From Piromyces finnis (taxonomy: Eukaryota; Neocallimastigomycota; Neocallimastigomycetes; Neocallimastigales; Neocallimastigaceae): a DNA stretch of 64,000 nucleotides. Positions 12,142 through 24,800 of the stretch are shown piece after piece (the first letter of the stretch is position 1; every line of letters begins with the position of its first letter). The translations under genes and the position numbers were made by a program. The DNA lies in the NCBI GenBank assembly GCA_002104945.1, contig MCFH01000018.1, positions 620,001 to 684,000 of the forward strand, written 5' to 3'. The notes beneath the pieces were generated by a model. It searched no databases. It saw only the letters and a list, made by a program, of their open reading frames with translations, and was not told the origin of the DNA.

Positions 12142-13194
12142 ATGAATATTGTTAATAAAAGACTTTTAAGTCAACAATTAATTTCACCTCAATTCGTTGA
12201 TCCGGTGGATGTAGTAGAATGGATGGGAGCTTTACAAGCTCAAGATTATAAAATGATGAGATGGGCAGTAGCGGTTAGAACATGTAAACCATCTATTAAA
12301 CGATTTGAAGAAGCCTATAATAATGGAGAAATTATTAGAGTACATCTTTTACGAGGAACATGGCATTTAATTGCTGGAAAAGATTTACATTGGATGTTAA
12401 AAATTTGTCAGGAACGAGTAAGAAAAGCCACTTTTAGTAGAATGAAAACAAATAAAGTAGATATTACGGAAAATGAAATAGATCAATATCGGAATATTAT
12501 GAAAGAAGCGTTCAATGAGAAACATAGTGTAACAAAAGTAGATTTTCTTGAAGCCTTTTCAAAAAATAATGTTAAAATTAGTGATAGAAAATTAGGTTAT
12601 CATATTCGTTTAGCAGAAAATGATGGAATATTATGTAGTGGTGATTTAACATCAGGAATTTCTCCAACGTATAGCTTAGTATCTGAAAAAGTAAATAAAA
12701 ATAAGGAAGCATCAGATATAAGTTATGAAGAAGCCTTGAAACGTCTTACGCTAAAGTATTTTCGTAGTCATTCACCAGCAACCTTGGAAGATTTTGTATG
12801 GTGGACAGGTTTTACCAAAACAGAAGGGAAAAAATGCATTAAATTAATGGGAGATAAGCTTGTTGAAAAAGTATATGAAGGTCAAACATTTTATGTTTAT
12901 TCAGAAGGTAGAACAAAAGGTGTACCGAAAAGTTCAGTTTTATTATTATCCCCATTTGATGAATATTTGATTGGATACAAAAGTAGAGATATTGTACTGG
13001 AACCAAAGTACCGACATTACGCTCATAATAATAATGGTATTTTTTATCCGGTTTTTGCAATAGATGGACATATAAAGGGTAATTGGAAGCCAAGAAAAAA
13101 AGATGGCGATTTTACATTCTTTTCCCAAAAAAATAAAAGTAAATCTAGTCTTAAACTTGCATTTCAAAAATTTAAAGAATGGGGTGGTGTATAA
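12142..13194 (+). CDS. Winged-helix DNA-binding domain protein of the bacterial YcaQ/HTH_42 type (350 aa)
   Basis: A single uninterrupted exon. The first ATG is 12142 (a TTG codon precedes it in frame). Near the N-terminus is the characteristic pattern VVEWMGALQAQDYKMMRWAV followed by RTWHL-like LLRGTWHLIAGKDLHWML; further on are TLKYFRSHSPATLEDFVWWTG and, near the C-terminus, LLLSPFDEYLIGYKSR. These match the winged-helix family PF06224 (HTH_42), which is widespread in Bacteroidetes, Firmicutes and Actinobacteria; the E. coli relative YcaQ (AlkX) acts on DNA lesions and crosslinks, but this shorter type is mostly annotated only as DNA-binding. Length is typical. Unlike its neighbours it lacks introns and Asn runs and has a richer base composition, which suggests transfer from a gut bacterium. 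Localisation cannot be told; no targeting signal is obvious. Confidence 0.85.
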   Translation: MNIVNKRLLSQQLISPQFVDPVDVVEWMGALQAQDYKMMRWAVAVRTCKPSIKRFEEAYNNGEIIRVHLLRGTWHLIAGKDLHWMLKICQERVRKATFSRMKTNKVDITENEIDQYRNIMKEAFNEKHSVTKVDFLEAFSKNNVKISDRKLGYHIRLAENDGILCSGDLTSGISPTYSLVSEKVNKNKEASDISYEEALKRLTLKYFRSHSPATLEDFVWWTGFTKTEGKKCIKLMGDKLVEKVYEGQTFYVYSEGRTKGVPKSSVLLLSPFDEYLIGYKSRDIVLEPKYRHYAHNNNGIFYPVFAIDGHIKGNWKPRKKDGDFTFFSQKNKSKSSLKLAFQKFKEWGGV

Positions 13195-14434
13195 TGAATT
13201 CAATACAGAAAAAGAAGATTCAACATATGAGAATGGGAATTAAAAAAAAAAAAAACTAAAGAGGTTATTTTACCAAAATTAATGATAATGATTGATTGTA
13301 ATAGAAATGGTTGAAAAAGTATATGTATTAAACTAATTTTTTTTTTTTTAATGTATTGTTGTTGGTTGATAGTTGTTATGAATATTTTTAAAGATCATTT
13401 TAAAAATAAAATTTAGATACTGATTATTCTATGTCTATTAATTTAGAAGGAGTAATACGAATATAATTGATAAGAATAGGGAAATAATTAAAAGGAAGGG
13501 AAAAAAAAAAGTAATCTTTTAAAGAAAAGATTATTATATAATATTTACTTTTTTTTTTTTTTTTTTTTTTTAAATCATTATATTGAAAAGTTTATTAAAG
13601 ATAAAATAAAAAAAAACTATCTGAACATAAATAAAAATCTTTTATTTTCAAAATAATTAACTGATCTTTAGTGGTATGTGTTCTATCTTTATGATTAATA
13701 TATATATTTAGTGTGAAATATTAATTAAAAAATATAAATATAATTATTAGTATTAATATGATCAATTTACATATATATTTATATATATAAAAACTCTTTT
13801 TTATTCTGTTTTTCGTAACTTTTTTTTTAATAATACGGTGTGTTCTTTTAATAAAGTTTTATTTTATATATTAAAAATTATAAAAACAAAATACATTAGA
13901 TGGCATGACCAAATTATTATAGTAATAAACTATTTATAAGGAATGGATAAAATTTTAAAGTTTAATTTTTTTTATTTGTAAAGGTAAAAGATATCAATAA
14001 TGTTAATATTTTTTTTTATTATTATTTTAATTGAGAAATTAGTAATGGAATCATTACACTTCTAGCAAAACTACGATTGATTTTAAAAAAAAAATGAATA
14101 GGAACTAAATAACTTTACTATTTAATACATATGAATATCTAAAGTATTTTTACAATATAGAACAATACAATAATTTTGGTATATAAGGAAGGGAGAATGA
14201 ACTTTACTTCTTTTGACTTTTTGAATAATATATGTACTAAATAATTGTAAATGATTAAACCATTTTATTGTAGGTGTCAAAGATTATTTAATTTAAATCG
14301 TTTGTTTTTATTAATTACAAATATAAAATAAAAAATAATTTAAAAAAGAATTTTTTTTAATTAAATATCTAAAAGAAAAGAAGATTATGAAGAAAAATAG
14401 GAACACAATACAATACAATTGTTGTCAATATTTA

Positions 14435-14465
<31 letters not shown>

Positions 14466-14639
14466 TTATTATTATGCATATATTGAAAAATAAATATTAT
14501 AAAACAGATTATAAATAAAATAAGGATCAAAATAATATTAGTAAAATTAAAAAGAGTGGTAATATTTTATTGTTATTTCTATTGTTGCAATTAACATTAT
14601 TATTATGTTTATTACTATTATTATTATGACCCCGATGAA
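13195..14639. other. Intergenic A+T-rich DNA downstream of the winged-helix gene
   Basis: Homopolymer T tracts (13552-13570) and a short ATT repeat near 14437-14467. No gene supported. Confidence 0.55.
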
Positions 14640-16090
14640 CTGTAAAGATGTTCATTCAAATGTCTTTGTTCCGCCTTATCAATTTATAGTTCATCGTAAG
14701 CTAAATTTCCACATTCCACCAAGAAGGAACATAAAAATATAGTTATAACTTGTTTTTCTTACTTCCAATTCAGGGAATAAATAAGTAATGAATTGATTCA
14801 TGTATTTATTATGAAAAAAAGGTAAAATGATCGTCAAAAAAGCAAAGTGAAGAAGATCTGTATTCAGAGAATGCAGAACATTCTAATATCCAATGGTAAA
14901 AAAATTGTTCATCCTATCCGCAACATGGACAGCCACAAGAGGGTAATCAGGAATAACTCTATTACTGGCAATAGCAATCCTGGTAGTATTTTCATAACCG
15001 CATCGAATACGAATAATCCAAGTAATTCCTAAATTTAAGTGAAGCTTGTTGAGACTGATATGAATCGAGCAATTGAAATTAAGGAATTTATTGTTAGTAT
15101 ATTTGAGGACATTACTTCCATTATTTAAGTTACTATTATTCTAATAATGTTCTCTAATATCTTTAATACTTTTAATTTTTATTTTCAAAAGTTTCTTATG
15201 TAGTGAAAAAGATTCTTTGGCCCAAGGGTAATGAGGCATGAAAGGAATAGATCAGACGAGATCTTTAATCATACAGTTTGATTTTCTCCATTTAACAAGG
15301 CATTTCACTTTTTGCACAGCACAAATAACTAAAAGTGTTGAAATCCTAAAATTTCTTGTACAAACTAGTAAATGAATTTCATTCAAAAATAAAATCACTT
15401 TTATTTAGACTTTTATTGTGAAAGCTATTGACACTCCATAAAACAGCAGTATTGATAAAAAAAATTGGACTCTGCGAGTTCTATTTTGTTGGATTTTTTT
15501 TTTTTAACGGCATCAAATCATCTTAAACTTTATTATTAATTTAAAATTATAATTCAGGTTAAAATAATTTTTTTTTTCTTTTTTTTTTTTAAAAGACTAG
15601 GAAGAGAATACACATCTTTTATTTATTTATTTAATTTGTGATATTACATAATATTAGGTGATAATACATATTGATATAATAAATAATAAATAAAAATAAT
15701 AAAATATATATAAATAAAAATAAAAATATAAAATAATATAAAATAATTATTTAAGTTGCATAAAAGTTCAATGAACTCTGCAATTTGTACTGTGTGGGAT
15801 TGGTCCCTACCTAATAAATTAAATGAAATAAAAAAAAAAGGAAGTAACATCAGGTATGATAGTGTGGTGTCCACTAAACTCTCCCATGAATTCATAGGTT
15901 AAAATAAATATAAATGAATAAAAATTGGGTATAATGTATTTTAGTAATTAAAAAAAGTCACTATTATACTAAAGTATAATAATAATTGTATTTGACTTCC
16001 GTTGGAACACCGAGCCAAAGATCAAAATTTTATCATGGTACATCCATTGGTTGTGCTTACTGTATCTTCATCATTGATGGTCTTGGTTGT
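14640..16090. mobile_element. Cluster of degraded repeat fragments (family B and others)
   Basis: Relative to its flanks this block is richer in G+C and holds broken protein-like reading frames. Bases 14648-14738 match the repeats at 32408-32490 and 45239-45331 (shared GTTCATTCAAATG and TCCACCAAGAAG). On the minus strand this reads about AEQRHLNEH. Bases 15780-15895 match 44905-45012 (shared CTGCAATTT, AAGTAACAT and CACTAAACTCTC) and translate on the minus strand to a fragment with ESLVDTTLSYLMLLPFFF. Short coding-like stretches also occur near 14847-15032 and 15210-15480. No open gene survives. Confidence 0.5.
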
Positions 16091-16643
16091 TGCTTCAAAT
16101 TTTTTGAAAAAATATCATAAGATTTCTTGATACTTTTTACAAAATTAATTGAAAATAAAAAAAAAATAAAAAAATAAAAAAGAAGAATTTTAATGATTTA
16201 AAAATTAACACTTTACTTTTTATTCATAAATTGTTTTTTTTTTTTTATTTTTTTTTTTTAAAAAATTTTTTATTTTTTTTTTTTTTTTATTTTTTTTTTG
16301 GTTATTTGTTATTTGCAAAAAAAAAAAACTTTTAAAATTAAAATAGGAAATATAAAAAATAAAAAAAAAATTAAAAATGTATTATATACTATAAAACTTT
16401 AAAATTTTACACTTTTGAGAAATAATAAAAAAATAAATGTATATATCTTTTTAAGAAAAATAAGTATATATATATATTATATTATTTATAATTAAAAATT
16501 AATTTATATATAAAAATAAATATTTATAAAAAAATACTTTGTATATTTAAAATAAAAAATTTATTATTGATTTTGTCTTTGGATAAAAGAACAAAACTAA
16601 AAAAAAAAAAAAAAATATTTTTTACTACTCTTTAAAGGCATTA

Positions 16644-18893
16644 TTAGTTAGTCAAGTGACAAGAAATTTTTTCATGACGGTGAAGAGCATCTTTTCTGTT
16701 AAACTTCTTACCACAGTTCTTGCAAAAGAATTTTTCTCCTTGATGAATGGAGGCAATGTGTCTACTTAAAACAGATGAACTAAAGAATCCTTCATTACAG
16801 TATTCGCAAACAAAGTCCTTATTTCTTTTTGGGTTGTGGATTCTAATGTGTTCCTTTAAATTAAATTCTCTGTTAAACTTTTTGTGACAGTTAGCAAATG
16901 GGCAAATGCTAAACTTTCTTGGCTTTCTTGGGCGTCCTTTTCCCCTTTTCTGACTTGCTAACTTTTCAAGTTCAATCACATCCTCTTGTACTACTTCAAC
17001 TGGAGTAAGTCTAACCAACTTTGTAATATTTTCATTAGTAAAATCAAAATCTTCTTCCTTAACCATACAACGTTTAATGCAATCATTTGATGGGAATGAT
17101 GGGTCAACTTCAATGCCATTTGAAGTTGAAGATGGCGAGGATGAGGTGGATGGTTGTGTGATTCCATTATTTTGTAAAATATCATTCATCGCCTTCATAA
17201 TAAAATCAACCTTTTCCAAGTCGGAATCCTTATTTTCATTGTTTCTACTTTCAGTTTCCAAATTTGCTCCTAATAAAGTATTACCTGATAAAAGTGATGT
17301 AGGTGGAATAAATGTGTCATTTTGAATAGTTGAGGTTGAATTATCTGATAAATTAAATGAAGAGAATGAAAATGGAGTTGTTGATGAAGTTTGACCGGCT
17401 GGAGAAGATATCATAGCTGAATCTAATGAGTTTTGAATACCTGCTTCTAATGGATAATTTGGAATTGTAGATTGTGAAATGGAATTTAAAATATCTTCAA
17501 TTTCATTACTAGTTGGTTGGATTGGAATATTATTAAGTAATGCATTGTCTAATGGCGATTGTAAGGTTTGTTGAGATGAAGTATCATTACTAAGTAATGT
17601 AGATATTAATGGAGATTGCATCATTTGTTGAGATGGCATATCAGCAAGTAATGAAGAAATTAATGGGGATTGCATTGGCTGTTGAGATGGAGTTCCGGCA
17701 AGTAATGAAGAAACTAATGGGGATTGCATTGGTTGTTGAGATGGAGTTCCGGCAAGTAATGAAGAAACTAATGGGGATTGCATTGGTTGTTGAGATGGAG
17801 TTCCGGCAAGTAAGGATGAAACTAATGGAGATTGCATTGATTGTTGAGATGGAGTTCCAGCAAGTAAGGAGGAAACTAATGGGGATTGCATTGGTTGTTG
17901 AGATGGAGTTCCAGCAAGTAAGGAGGAAACTAATGGGGATTGCATTGATTGTTGAGATGGAGTTCCAGCAAGTAAGGAGGAAACTAATGGGGATTGCATT
18001 GGTTGTTGAGATGGAGTATCAGAGAGTAAAGAGGAAACTAATGGGGATTGCATCATTGGTGATGGCTCTAAAAGATTTGCAGGACTTTGAGTCATTGGGG
18101 ATGGCATTAAAAGATCCATTGGACTTTGAGCAGTATCTATTGGAGCTGGGGTCTTGAATGGATCAAGTTCATTTTTGTAAACAATTAATGGATCTTGGAA
18201 GGCATCATTTAAAACAGGAGTACTAGAAATAATATCATTCTTTGGAGAACCGTCATGTAAATCTATTACATTTAAATTAGATTGAATTGGAGAAATAATT
18301 TCTGGACTTGGTAAAACAGGATTACTGGATGCATTATTATCTAAATTCATTTTGAAATCTAAAAAGGCTTTATCCATTGGAGTAGTAATTGGAGTAGCTA
18401 ATTGAGAAACAGTGGATTCATCTTGTGTTTTCTTCTTTTCAAATAATTTCTCACCCATATTCTTAAAAACTTCAATAAATGTACTTGGATCAACATTTTT
18501 TATAGCATCCATAAATTCTTCCTTACTTTGAATCTTATTATTATTACCAGTTAAAACCATTTCGATTACATCTTGCATTTTATTTTCCTTTGTAGTAACG
18601 CTTTCAATTTGAGGAGTCATAATAGCGTCATTAGAAACAGAAGGTAAATCAATCTGATTTATTCCAATGAAAGGTGAATTATTTAATGATGGTTGTAATG
18701 GTGTACTAAATGGTAATGATGAGTCGGTAATAGGGATTCTGGAAGGACGTTTAATCCTTCCTTCATATAATCTCGCTTTTCTTTTATTGATTTCCAATAA
18801 TCTTCCTTCTTGACACTTTGCTTCTTGACGACGACTAAAATATCTTTTGAAAACATTTTCTAAATTCTTCTTATTTTCTAAACTAAATTTCAT
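16644..18893 (-). CDS. C2H2 zinc-finger transcription factor with AT-hook and 18-residue tandem repeats (749 aa)
   Basis: The start is taken at 18893, the first ATG in the frame; the frame extends six codons further only from a non-ATG codon. The N-terminus is basic (RYFSRRQEAKCQEGRLLEIN). A central region contains nine to ten copies of an 18-residue unit, consensus MQSPLVSSLLAGTPSQQP, at about 17540-18060. The C-terminal 100 residues hold an AT-hook (KGRPRKPRK) and three zinc fingers: CPFANCHKKF..H..H, CEYCNEGFF..H..H, and CKNCGKKFNRKDALHRH ending in H-x5-C rather than H-x3-H. By family knowledge this is a sequence-specific nuclear regulator; the Ser/Leu-rich repeats could be an activation region (inference). 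No introns. Its target genes are unknown. Confidence 0.88.
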   Translation of the reverse strand: MKFSLENKKNLENVFKRYFSRRQEAKCQEGRLLEINKRKARLYEGRIKRPSRIPITDSSLPFSTPLQPSLNNSPFIGINQIDLPSVSNDAIMTPQIESVTTKENKMQDVIEMVLTGNNNKIQSKEEFMDAIKNVDPSTFIEVFKNMGEKLFEKKKTQDESTVSQLATPITTPMDKAFLDFKMNLDNNASSNPVLPSPEIISPIQSNLNVIDLHDGSPKNDIISSTPVLNDAFQDPLIVYKNELDPFKTPAPIDTAQSPMDLLMPSPMTQSPANLLEPSPMMQSPLVSSLLSDTPSQQPMQSPLVSSLLAGTPSQQSMQSPLVSSLLAGTPSQQPMQSPLVSSLLAGTPSQQSMQSPLVSSLLAGTPSQQPMQSPLVSSLLAGTPSQQPMQSPLVSSLLAGTPSQQPMQSPLISSLLADMPSQQMMQSPLISTLLSNDTSSQQTLQSPLDNALLNNIPIQPTSNEIEDILNSISQSTIPNYPLEAGIQNSLDSAMISSPAGQTSSTTPFSFSSFNLSDNSTSTIQNDTFIPPTSLLSGNTLLGANLETESRNNENKDSDLEKVDFIMKAMNDILQNNGITQPSTSSSPSSTSNGIEVDPSFPSNDCIKRCMVKEEDFDFTNENITKLVRLTPVEVVQEDVIELEKLASQKRGKGRPRKPRKFSICPFANCHKKFNREFNLKEHIRIHNPKRNKDFVCEYCNEGFFSSSVLSRHIASIHQGEKFFCKNCGKKFNRKDALHRHEKISCHLTN
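17540..18060 (-). repeat. 54-bp in-frame tandem repeat within the zinc-finger gene
   Basis: Nine to ten units of 54 bases encode SPLVSSLLAGTPSQQ-type repeats. Inner units are almost identical at the DNA level, while the outer two on the 3' coding side are diverged, the usual picture of recent unequal crossing-over. Confidence 0.9.
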
Positions 18894-21800
18894 TGGTTGG
18901 GGATAAAACAAATTTATACGTTGTTTTTTTAAAAAGAAAACCTATCCTATAGTTGTTTTATTGGTGGTTTCTTTTTAAAAGAATAATAAATTAATTACTT
19001 TTTTTATAAATATATAATTAAAAAAAATTGCGACTTTAAAAAATAAGCAATCTTTTTTATTTATTTAATATAATTATCTTTATATAAAAATTAATTTAAA
19101 AAGGATAAGATATAATAGTCTTCCTTTTTCTAATAATTTAAATAAATATGAATATGTCTCTTTTTTTTTCCTTATTAATATATACTTGATTCTTTTATGG
19201 GTATTAAAAGGTAAAGGATATATTAAAAGTTTTATAATTTGAATACACTATCTTAATAGTATTGTTATTACTGATTTGTTTATTATTTTAAAAAAAAAAA
19301 CTGATGTTATTATTTTTATTGTTGTTGCTGTTTGAAAAGATATTTTAAGTGTATATCTTTTCTATAAAAAGTATGTAATATTGTATTAAACTATGTTATA
19401 TATGTATTGTTATTTAATAAAATAAAAAAAAAAAAGTATTCTATTTCTCTATTCAACAAACACTTTGTATTGAAATTGCTCTTGAGTTATAAAAGTATAA
19501 ATATGAATTTGAAAAATAGAAAGGATTCATTCCAGTAATTTATATATTAAAAATTAACGATAAAACTAAACTTTTTTTTATCTAATAAAAAAAAGTAATA
19601 TTATTATTATGTTAAAATAAATTAATAAAATTGAAAACTTTTCTATTATTGTTTTTTTAACCAAAACAAAAATATATATCTATGGAAAGTTTTCTTAAAA
19701 ACTAAAAATAATATTTAAATATTATATTTTTTGTTTAACTTTTTTATATTATTTGTCATAAAATACTTTATTTTATAATAGCATATAAAATAAAGTAGTT
19801 AATTTTTGTTAATAAAATTGTAAAAAAAAATAATAATAATTGTGCTTATTTATTACGATAAAAATGTTTAACGTGTTTTTTTATTTAAGCTAAAAAAGTG
19901 CTTTTAAATTTGTTTTATAAAATTCAAATAAAAATTAAATGACTATTTAATTTTTTTTTTTAATAATTAATTTTTAACTAATTTGATGATTAAATAAAAT
20001 TTTTTTTTTGAGAAAAAACCTGCATTTATATAGGCGTTTACCATTTCATTTTTTTTTATTAAATATTAATATTTCATTATGGATCAATAAGTAATTTAAA
20101 ATATGTCATTTATATATGTATGTATATATTAGAATATACTGTAATATATTAAAATTAGAAAATATAGTTTTATTAAAAAATAAATAAATAATAACCATAA
20201 ATGAATATATACAATTTCAAAATTTCAATACAAATGTTTATATTGGTACGTATAATGAATTGAATGGATACATATATAATAAATGGTATTGGTAACTATT
20301 TATATTATAAATAAATCGATAAATGTATAAAATGGATATAATGTAATTTATTATTCTATATAATATTATATATGCTTCCAATATATTACAATATATATTT
20401 TTCAAAAAAATTCAACATCAAAATATAAACTTTATTTAATAATAAAATAAATATCCAGTTCATTTTATATATTTTTAGAATAGATTAAAATTTCAATAAC
20501 TATCATTTAATTAATAATAAATAAAAAAATTGATTTTTTCTATCAAAATTTTAAAACAGTGATACAAGCCACAATATATAATGTATACAAAATCAATGTA
20601 AAAATGGAATAAAAAAAATTTTTATATTAAAATACAAAAAAAAATTGATATTTTTTTTTATTGATTTCATAAGAAGCTAAAAGTATTTATTCCATAGTAA
20701 GATAGTAAAATGGATTATAAAACAAAATTTTGTTATTTTTTTTTAAGAATAAACTAAGAATTACTTTTAAAAAAAAGAAATTACTAAGAATTTAAATAAA
20801 AAAGAAGTTACTAAGAATGCAATTATTGTAAAAAAAAAAAAGAGTAAAAGAAAATACTATGAATAATTTAATAAAGACAAAAAAGTGAAAAAGAAATTAC
20901 TTAGAAATAAAATGAACTTTGAATTGAATCATTGAAATATATTGAATTAATTAATTTTATACTAAAAAATCTAAATTAATTTATAAACACCAATAAAATG
21001 AGCAATTTAAAATTAAAACTAGCAATTTATAATTAAAAATTTAATAAGTTTGTAACACATCAAATAAATTAAAATCTCATTCATGATTCTATAGATTCAA
21101 ATATTATAAATGTTTATAAATATTACCAATGGATGAGCTTCATTATTCTATAATTCTTTTATATATTTAGCTTTATTTTTCAAGCTAACAAGAATTTTTC
21201 TTTAGTTCTAAAAATGAAGTAGTTACAAGATGAATGTTTTATTATCTAAAATTAAAAAAAAGAAAAAAAGAAAAGTCTATTCCTGCAATACCAAAGTAAT
21301 AATGTTTATTATAGATTCAATTAATAAAATTGATCAAATTCAACCATAAAACATATATAAAGAAAAGAAGGATAATAAAATTCTATTATAAATTAGAACA
21401 AAAATACAGAATTATTCTAGAAAGTATAGAATAATTCTGATACCCTTTTAAATCTAGAATAGTTCTGATAATTGACTTTAAAAAAAAACTTTACTACTAC
21501 AATCTTTATGTTAAAATCTAGAATTTTTTAATTCATTTTGTAGTCCTAGAGAAAACAAGCCACAAAAAGTTACTAAAAATACATTTTATTACTAGAAAAT
21601 TTTTTAACAGAAAAAAAAACAAGCACAAGTTTCTAGGGGAATTACATCAATAACAACAACAACAACAACACATTAGCACTATTTTAGGATCGTGTTTTAT
21701 AGAAAGCGTATGGATAAAGGTGAATGGATAAAAAGAGTATTATTTCATAAAAAAAAACAATATAATTACTATGTTAATGATATACCTTTCATACTTTACA

Positions 21801-24800
21801 AATCAATGTTTTAGTTTATTTAAAAATTATAAACGTATTAATAGTAAGTGTAATAAGAAAAGTATCAGCATCAATAACTCTTAAATGTATAATTAAAAGA
21901 TTTGTTACTTTTTTTACATTATTACTTTTTTTTTTTTTTTAATCTTTTCCACATTACTAGCCATAAAAAAGTGATTTAAAGAATTATATGACATATTATA
22001 GAATAATATAATTTAATATATGCGTAAATTACATTGATAATATAATATAAATAAATTATTTTAAATAGAAATTTTATTGATGTGGTTATACTCAATAATT
22101 TGAATAGGAATTCTGTTTTTCTTATTTTTGGTAAATCAGAAATAACTATAGAAATAATAATATATTAGTAGTATATTCTAATATATGGTGAAGTAGTTAA
22201 TATGAGCAATTTATTAAATAATAAGGTTTATATTAAATTATTTTAAAATTAATTTTAAAAAAATTTTGTATTTTTATGTATCAGTTTAATGTACATTTTT
22301 GTATACATAATATTAATAATGTAAAAGTGTGGTTTAGTTTTTTAAAAAAAATTACACAGAAAACTGAATGATTATATTGAGGTGTAGCTGTTGGATTGCT
22401 AGTGTATAATTAGGAAATATAACCAAAAAAAAAAAAGTAATAATAAAAATTTTGACTACATAAAGGGAAATAATAATAATATTTAATTATTTATAATAAA
22501 AATTGATTTATACATTATAATAAATGTATTTGTATCTTTAGTGCGCCTTTTATTCTGAAAAATGGCTGAAATAATTGATTTTTATTATTAAAAAAAAAAA
22601 AAAAAAAAAACATGCATAAAACTTCAATCTTCAATAATAAGTAAAAATAAATAATGATTAATAATGACTATATATTCTTTCTTTATTCAAAATAAATTAT
22701 TTATTAAAGTCATTAATTATAGAAAATTTATAATTATTTTTAATGGCGAAATACTAATAATAAGATGAAAGAAAATACAAATTATATTTTTGAAAAAAAA
22801 AAAAAGTATATAAAGGGAAAATTATATCCTTTAAATATAAAGAATGAAATACTTGATAAGCTTAAAAGAGCTCTATTTTATAGATACTTACATCAAATCA
22901 ACAAAAAAAAAGACTGATTAATATGATGTAACATCATCTAATCTAAATAATCTAACCCATTCATCTTTTTTTGATCTATAAGCAACGTTGAAATGATAAT
23001 CTCTCGATATAAACCTTTTATTTTGATTAACACTTGTATTTAGTATTTCAATAGGAATTTATCTATCTCTCTATTTATATTTAATGGAAACTAGAAATGT
23101 TTATAAATTTCTTCATTATAAAATGAAAGAACCAAGAATTAATATATAATAAAAGAACCTTTAACGAAATTAAAATATAGTAGTACTTAACATATAAAGA
23201 AGTATTATTACAGAGTTTGTATAAAAGTAGAGTATTGTAATATTTGATCATTCTTATGTTTAATCTTTTTAAAGGTTAGATGGATAATTCATCTTTAAAT
23301 AGATCTATTTAATCATCTTTAGTATTTCAAATGAATAATATATAAATAATATATAGTAATAATAATAATAAATAATAAACATTTATGTTTATAAAGTTAG
23401 TTATATAATTATTATTAGTATTATTATTATTAAAAATCCACAAATTCATTAGTATTTCATTACCTTATTCTAAAACTAAATATTTTGATGGTTAGATTTA
23501 AGGAAATTAAAATGGCGAAGGTTGTATTAAACGCATTAACCACATTTTTAGTATGGATTAGAATTCTGTATTTAAATTATTTTTTATTTTTAAATTGAAC
23601 CACAATTTACAATTAAAAATATCTTAATATATGTCATAATATATTGTATAATATATATAATATTATTTACCAATTGAACCAATATATTATAATATATTAT
23701 AATATTATATGACTTATTTGAAAAAACAATTAAATCGATTATAAAAATTTAAAGAGAAACATTTCTATAATATATTATATCAATATATTAAATATATTCA
23801 AATAATATATTATGTATATATTATAATATATCATGATTTTTAATAGTATGAATGTGGTTCATCAAAAAAAAAAAAAACAAATACGCCAATTTTCTTTTAA
23901 TTCAAGTTTAATTGAAGAGGAAGAAGCATGCTATACAGAAAAAAATTTGATGGTGAACAATATAGGTTGAATTTTTTTTTATTTTAAGTATGTAAAATAA
24001 TAATAATAATAATAAAAAAACATATCTTTATATATTTATACATTTATGTCTTTATACATTAATGCATTAATACATTTATATATTTATATATTAATGAATT
24101 AATACACTTTTATCTTTATATAATTATATATTAATATTTATTAATCTATTATTTTCAAAATTCAATTTATTCCAATGGTAAAAGCTATTATCTTTTAATT
24201 CAATTTATATTTATCCTCCATAATTAACATTCTTGTGTCATGAGATTAAAAAACAAATAATAAAAAACAACAAAAAGAAATGTACAAACAAATGAAAACA
24301 CCACAAGTTTTTTTTTCATTATTAACTTCAAAAACTAAAATAAAAATTTTTTAAAGTGTAATATGTAATAGAAATGGAATAAAAAGAAAAATATGTATAA
24401 ATGGATATATATATAAAGTAATAATAAAAAGAAATAGATAGTTTATTTAATATCTACTCTTTTTCTTTTTTTTTTCATAAAAATGTTATAATAAAATAAT
24501 AAAAAAAAAAAAAAGAAAAATGGAATATACAATTATGAAGAAAAATTAAAAAATCAATTTTAGAAAAATAGAAAAATCAAAAAATGAAAAATTAATATAA
24601 AATTATTAAAAGAATAGAAAAATAGAAAAAAAAAATTTAAAAATATAATCAAAATAAAACAAAGAAAATAATAAAATAAAATATAAAATAAAATAAAAAG
24701 TAGGTATATTCAATTTTGAATAGACTCAAGTTGTATTTTCCCTCTCTCTCTCTCTTTTTTTTTTTTTAGTAGTTCATTATAGATTTTTAATCGTTTAATA

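Noticed and set aside
12142-13194. Bacterial contamination as explanation for the winged-helix gene
   Set aside because: The flanks are the same extreme A+T DNA with homopolymers on both sides and there is no neighbouring bacterial gene; transfer is the simpler reading, though long reads would settle it.
17609-18157. 182-codon ORF on the plus strand with a repeated MEIALVVEMEF pattern
   Set aside because: It is the antisense shadow of the 54-bp repeat in the zinc-finger gene.
21711-21815. 34-codon ORF starting MDKGEWIKRVLF
   Set aside because: Looks protein-like and has an acceptor-like TAG upstream, but no partner exon was found.
23511-23597. 28-codon ORF starting MAKVVLNALTTFLVWIRIL
   Set aside because: Too short, no neighbouring exon or splice evidence; possibly a relic.
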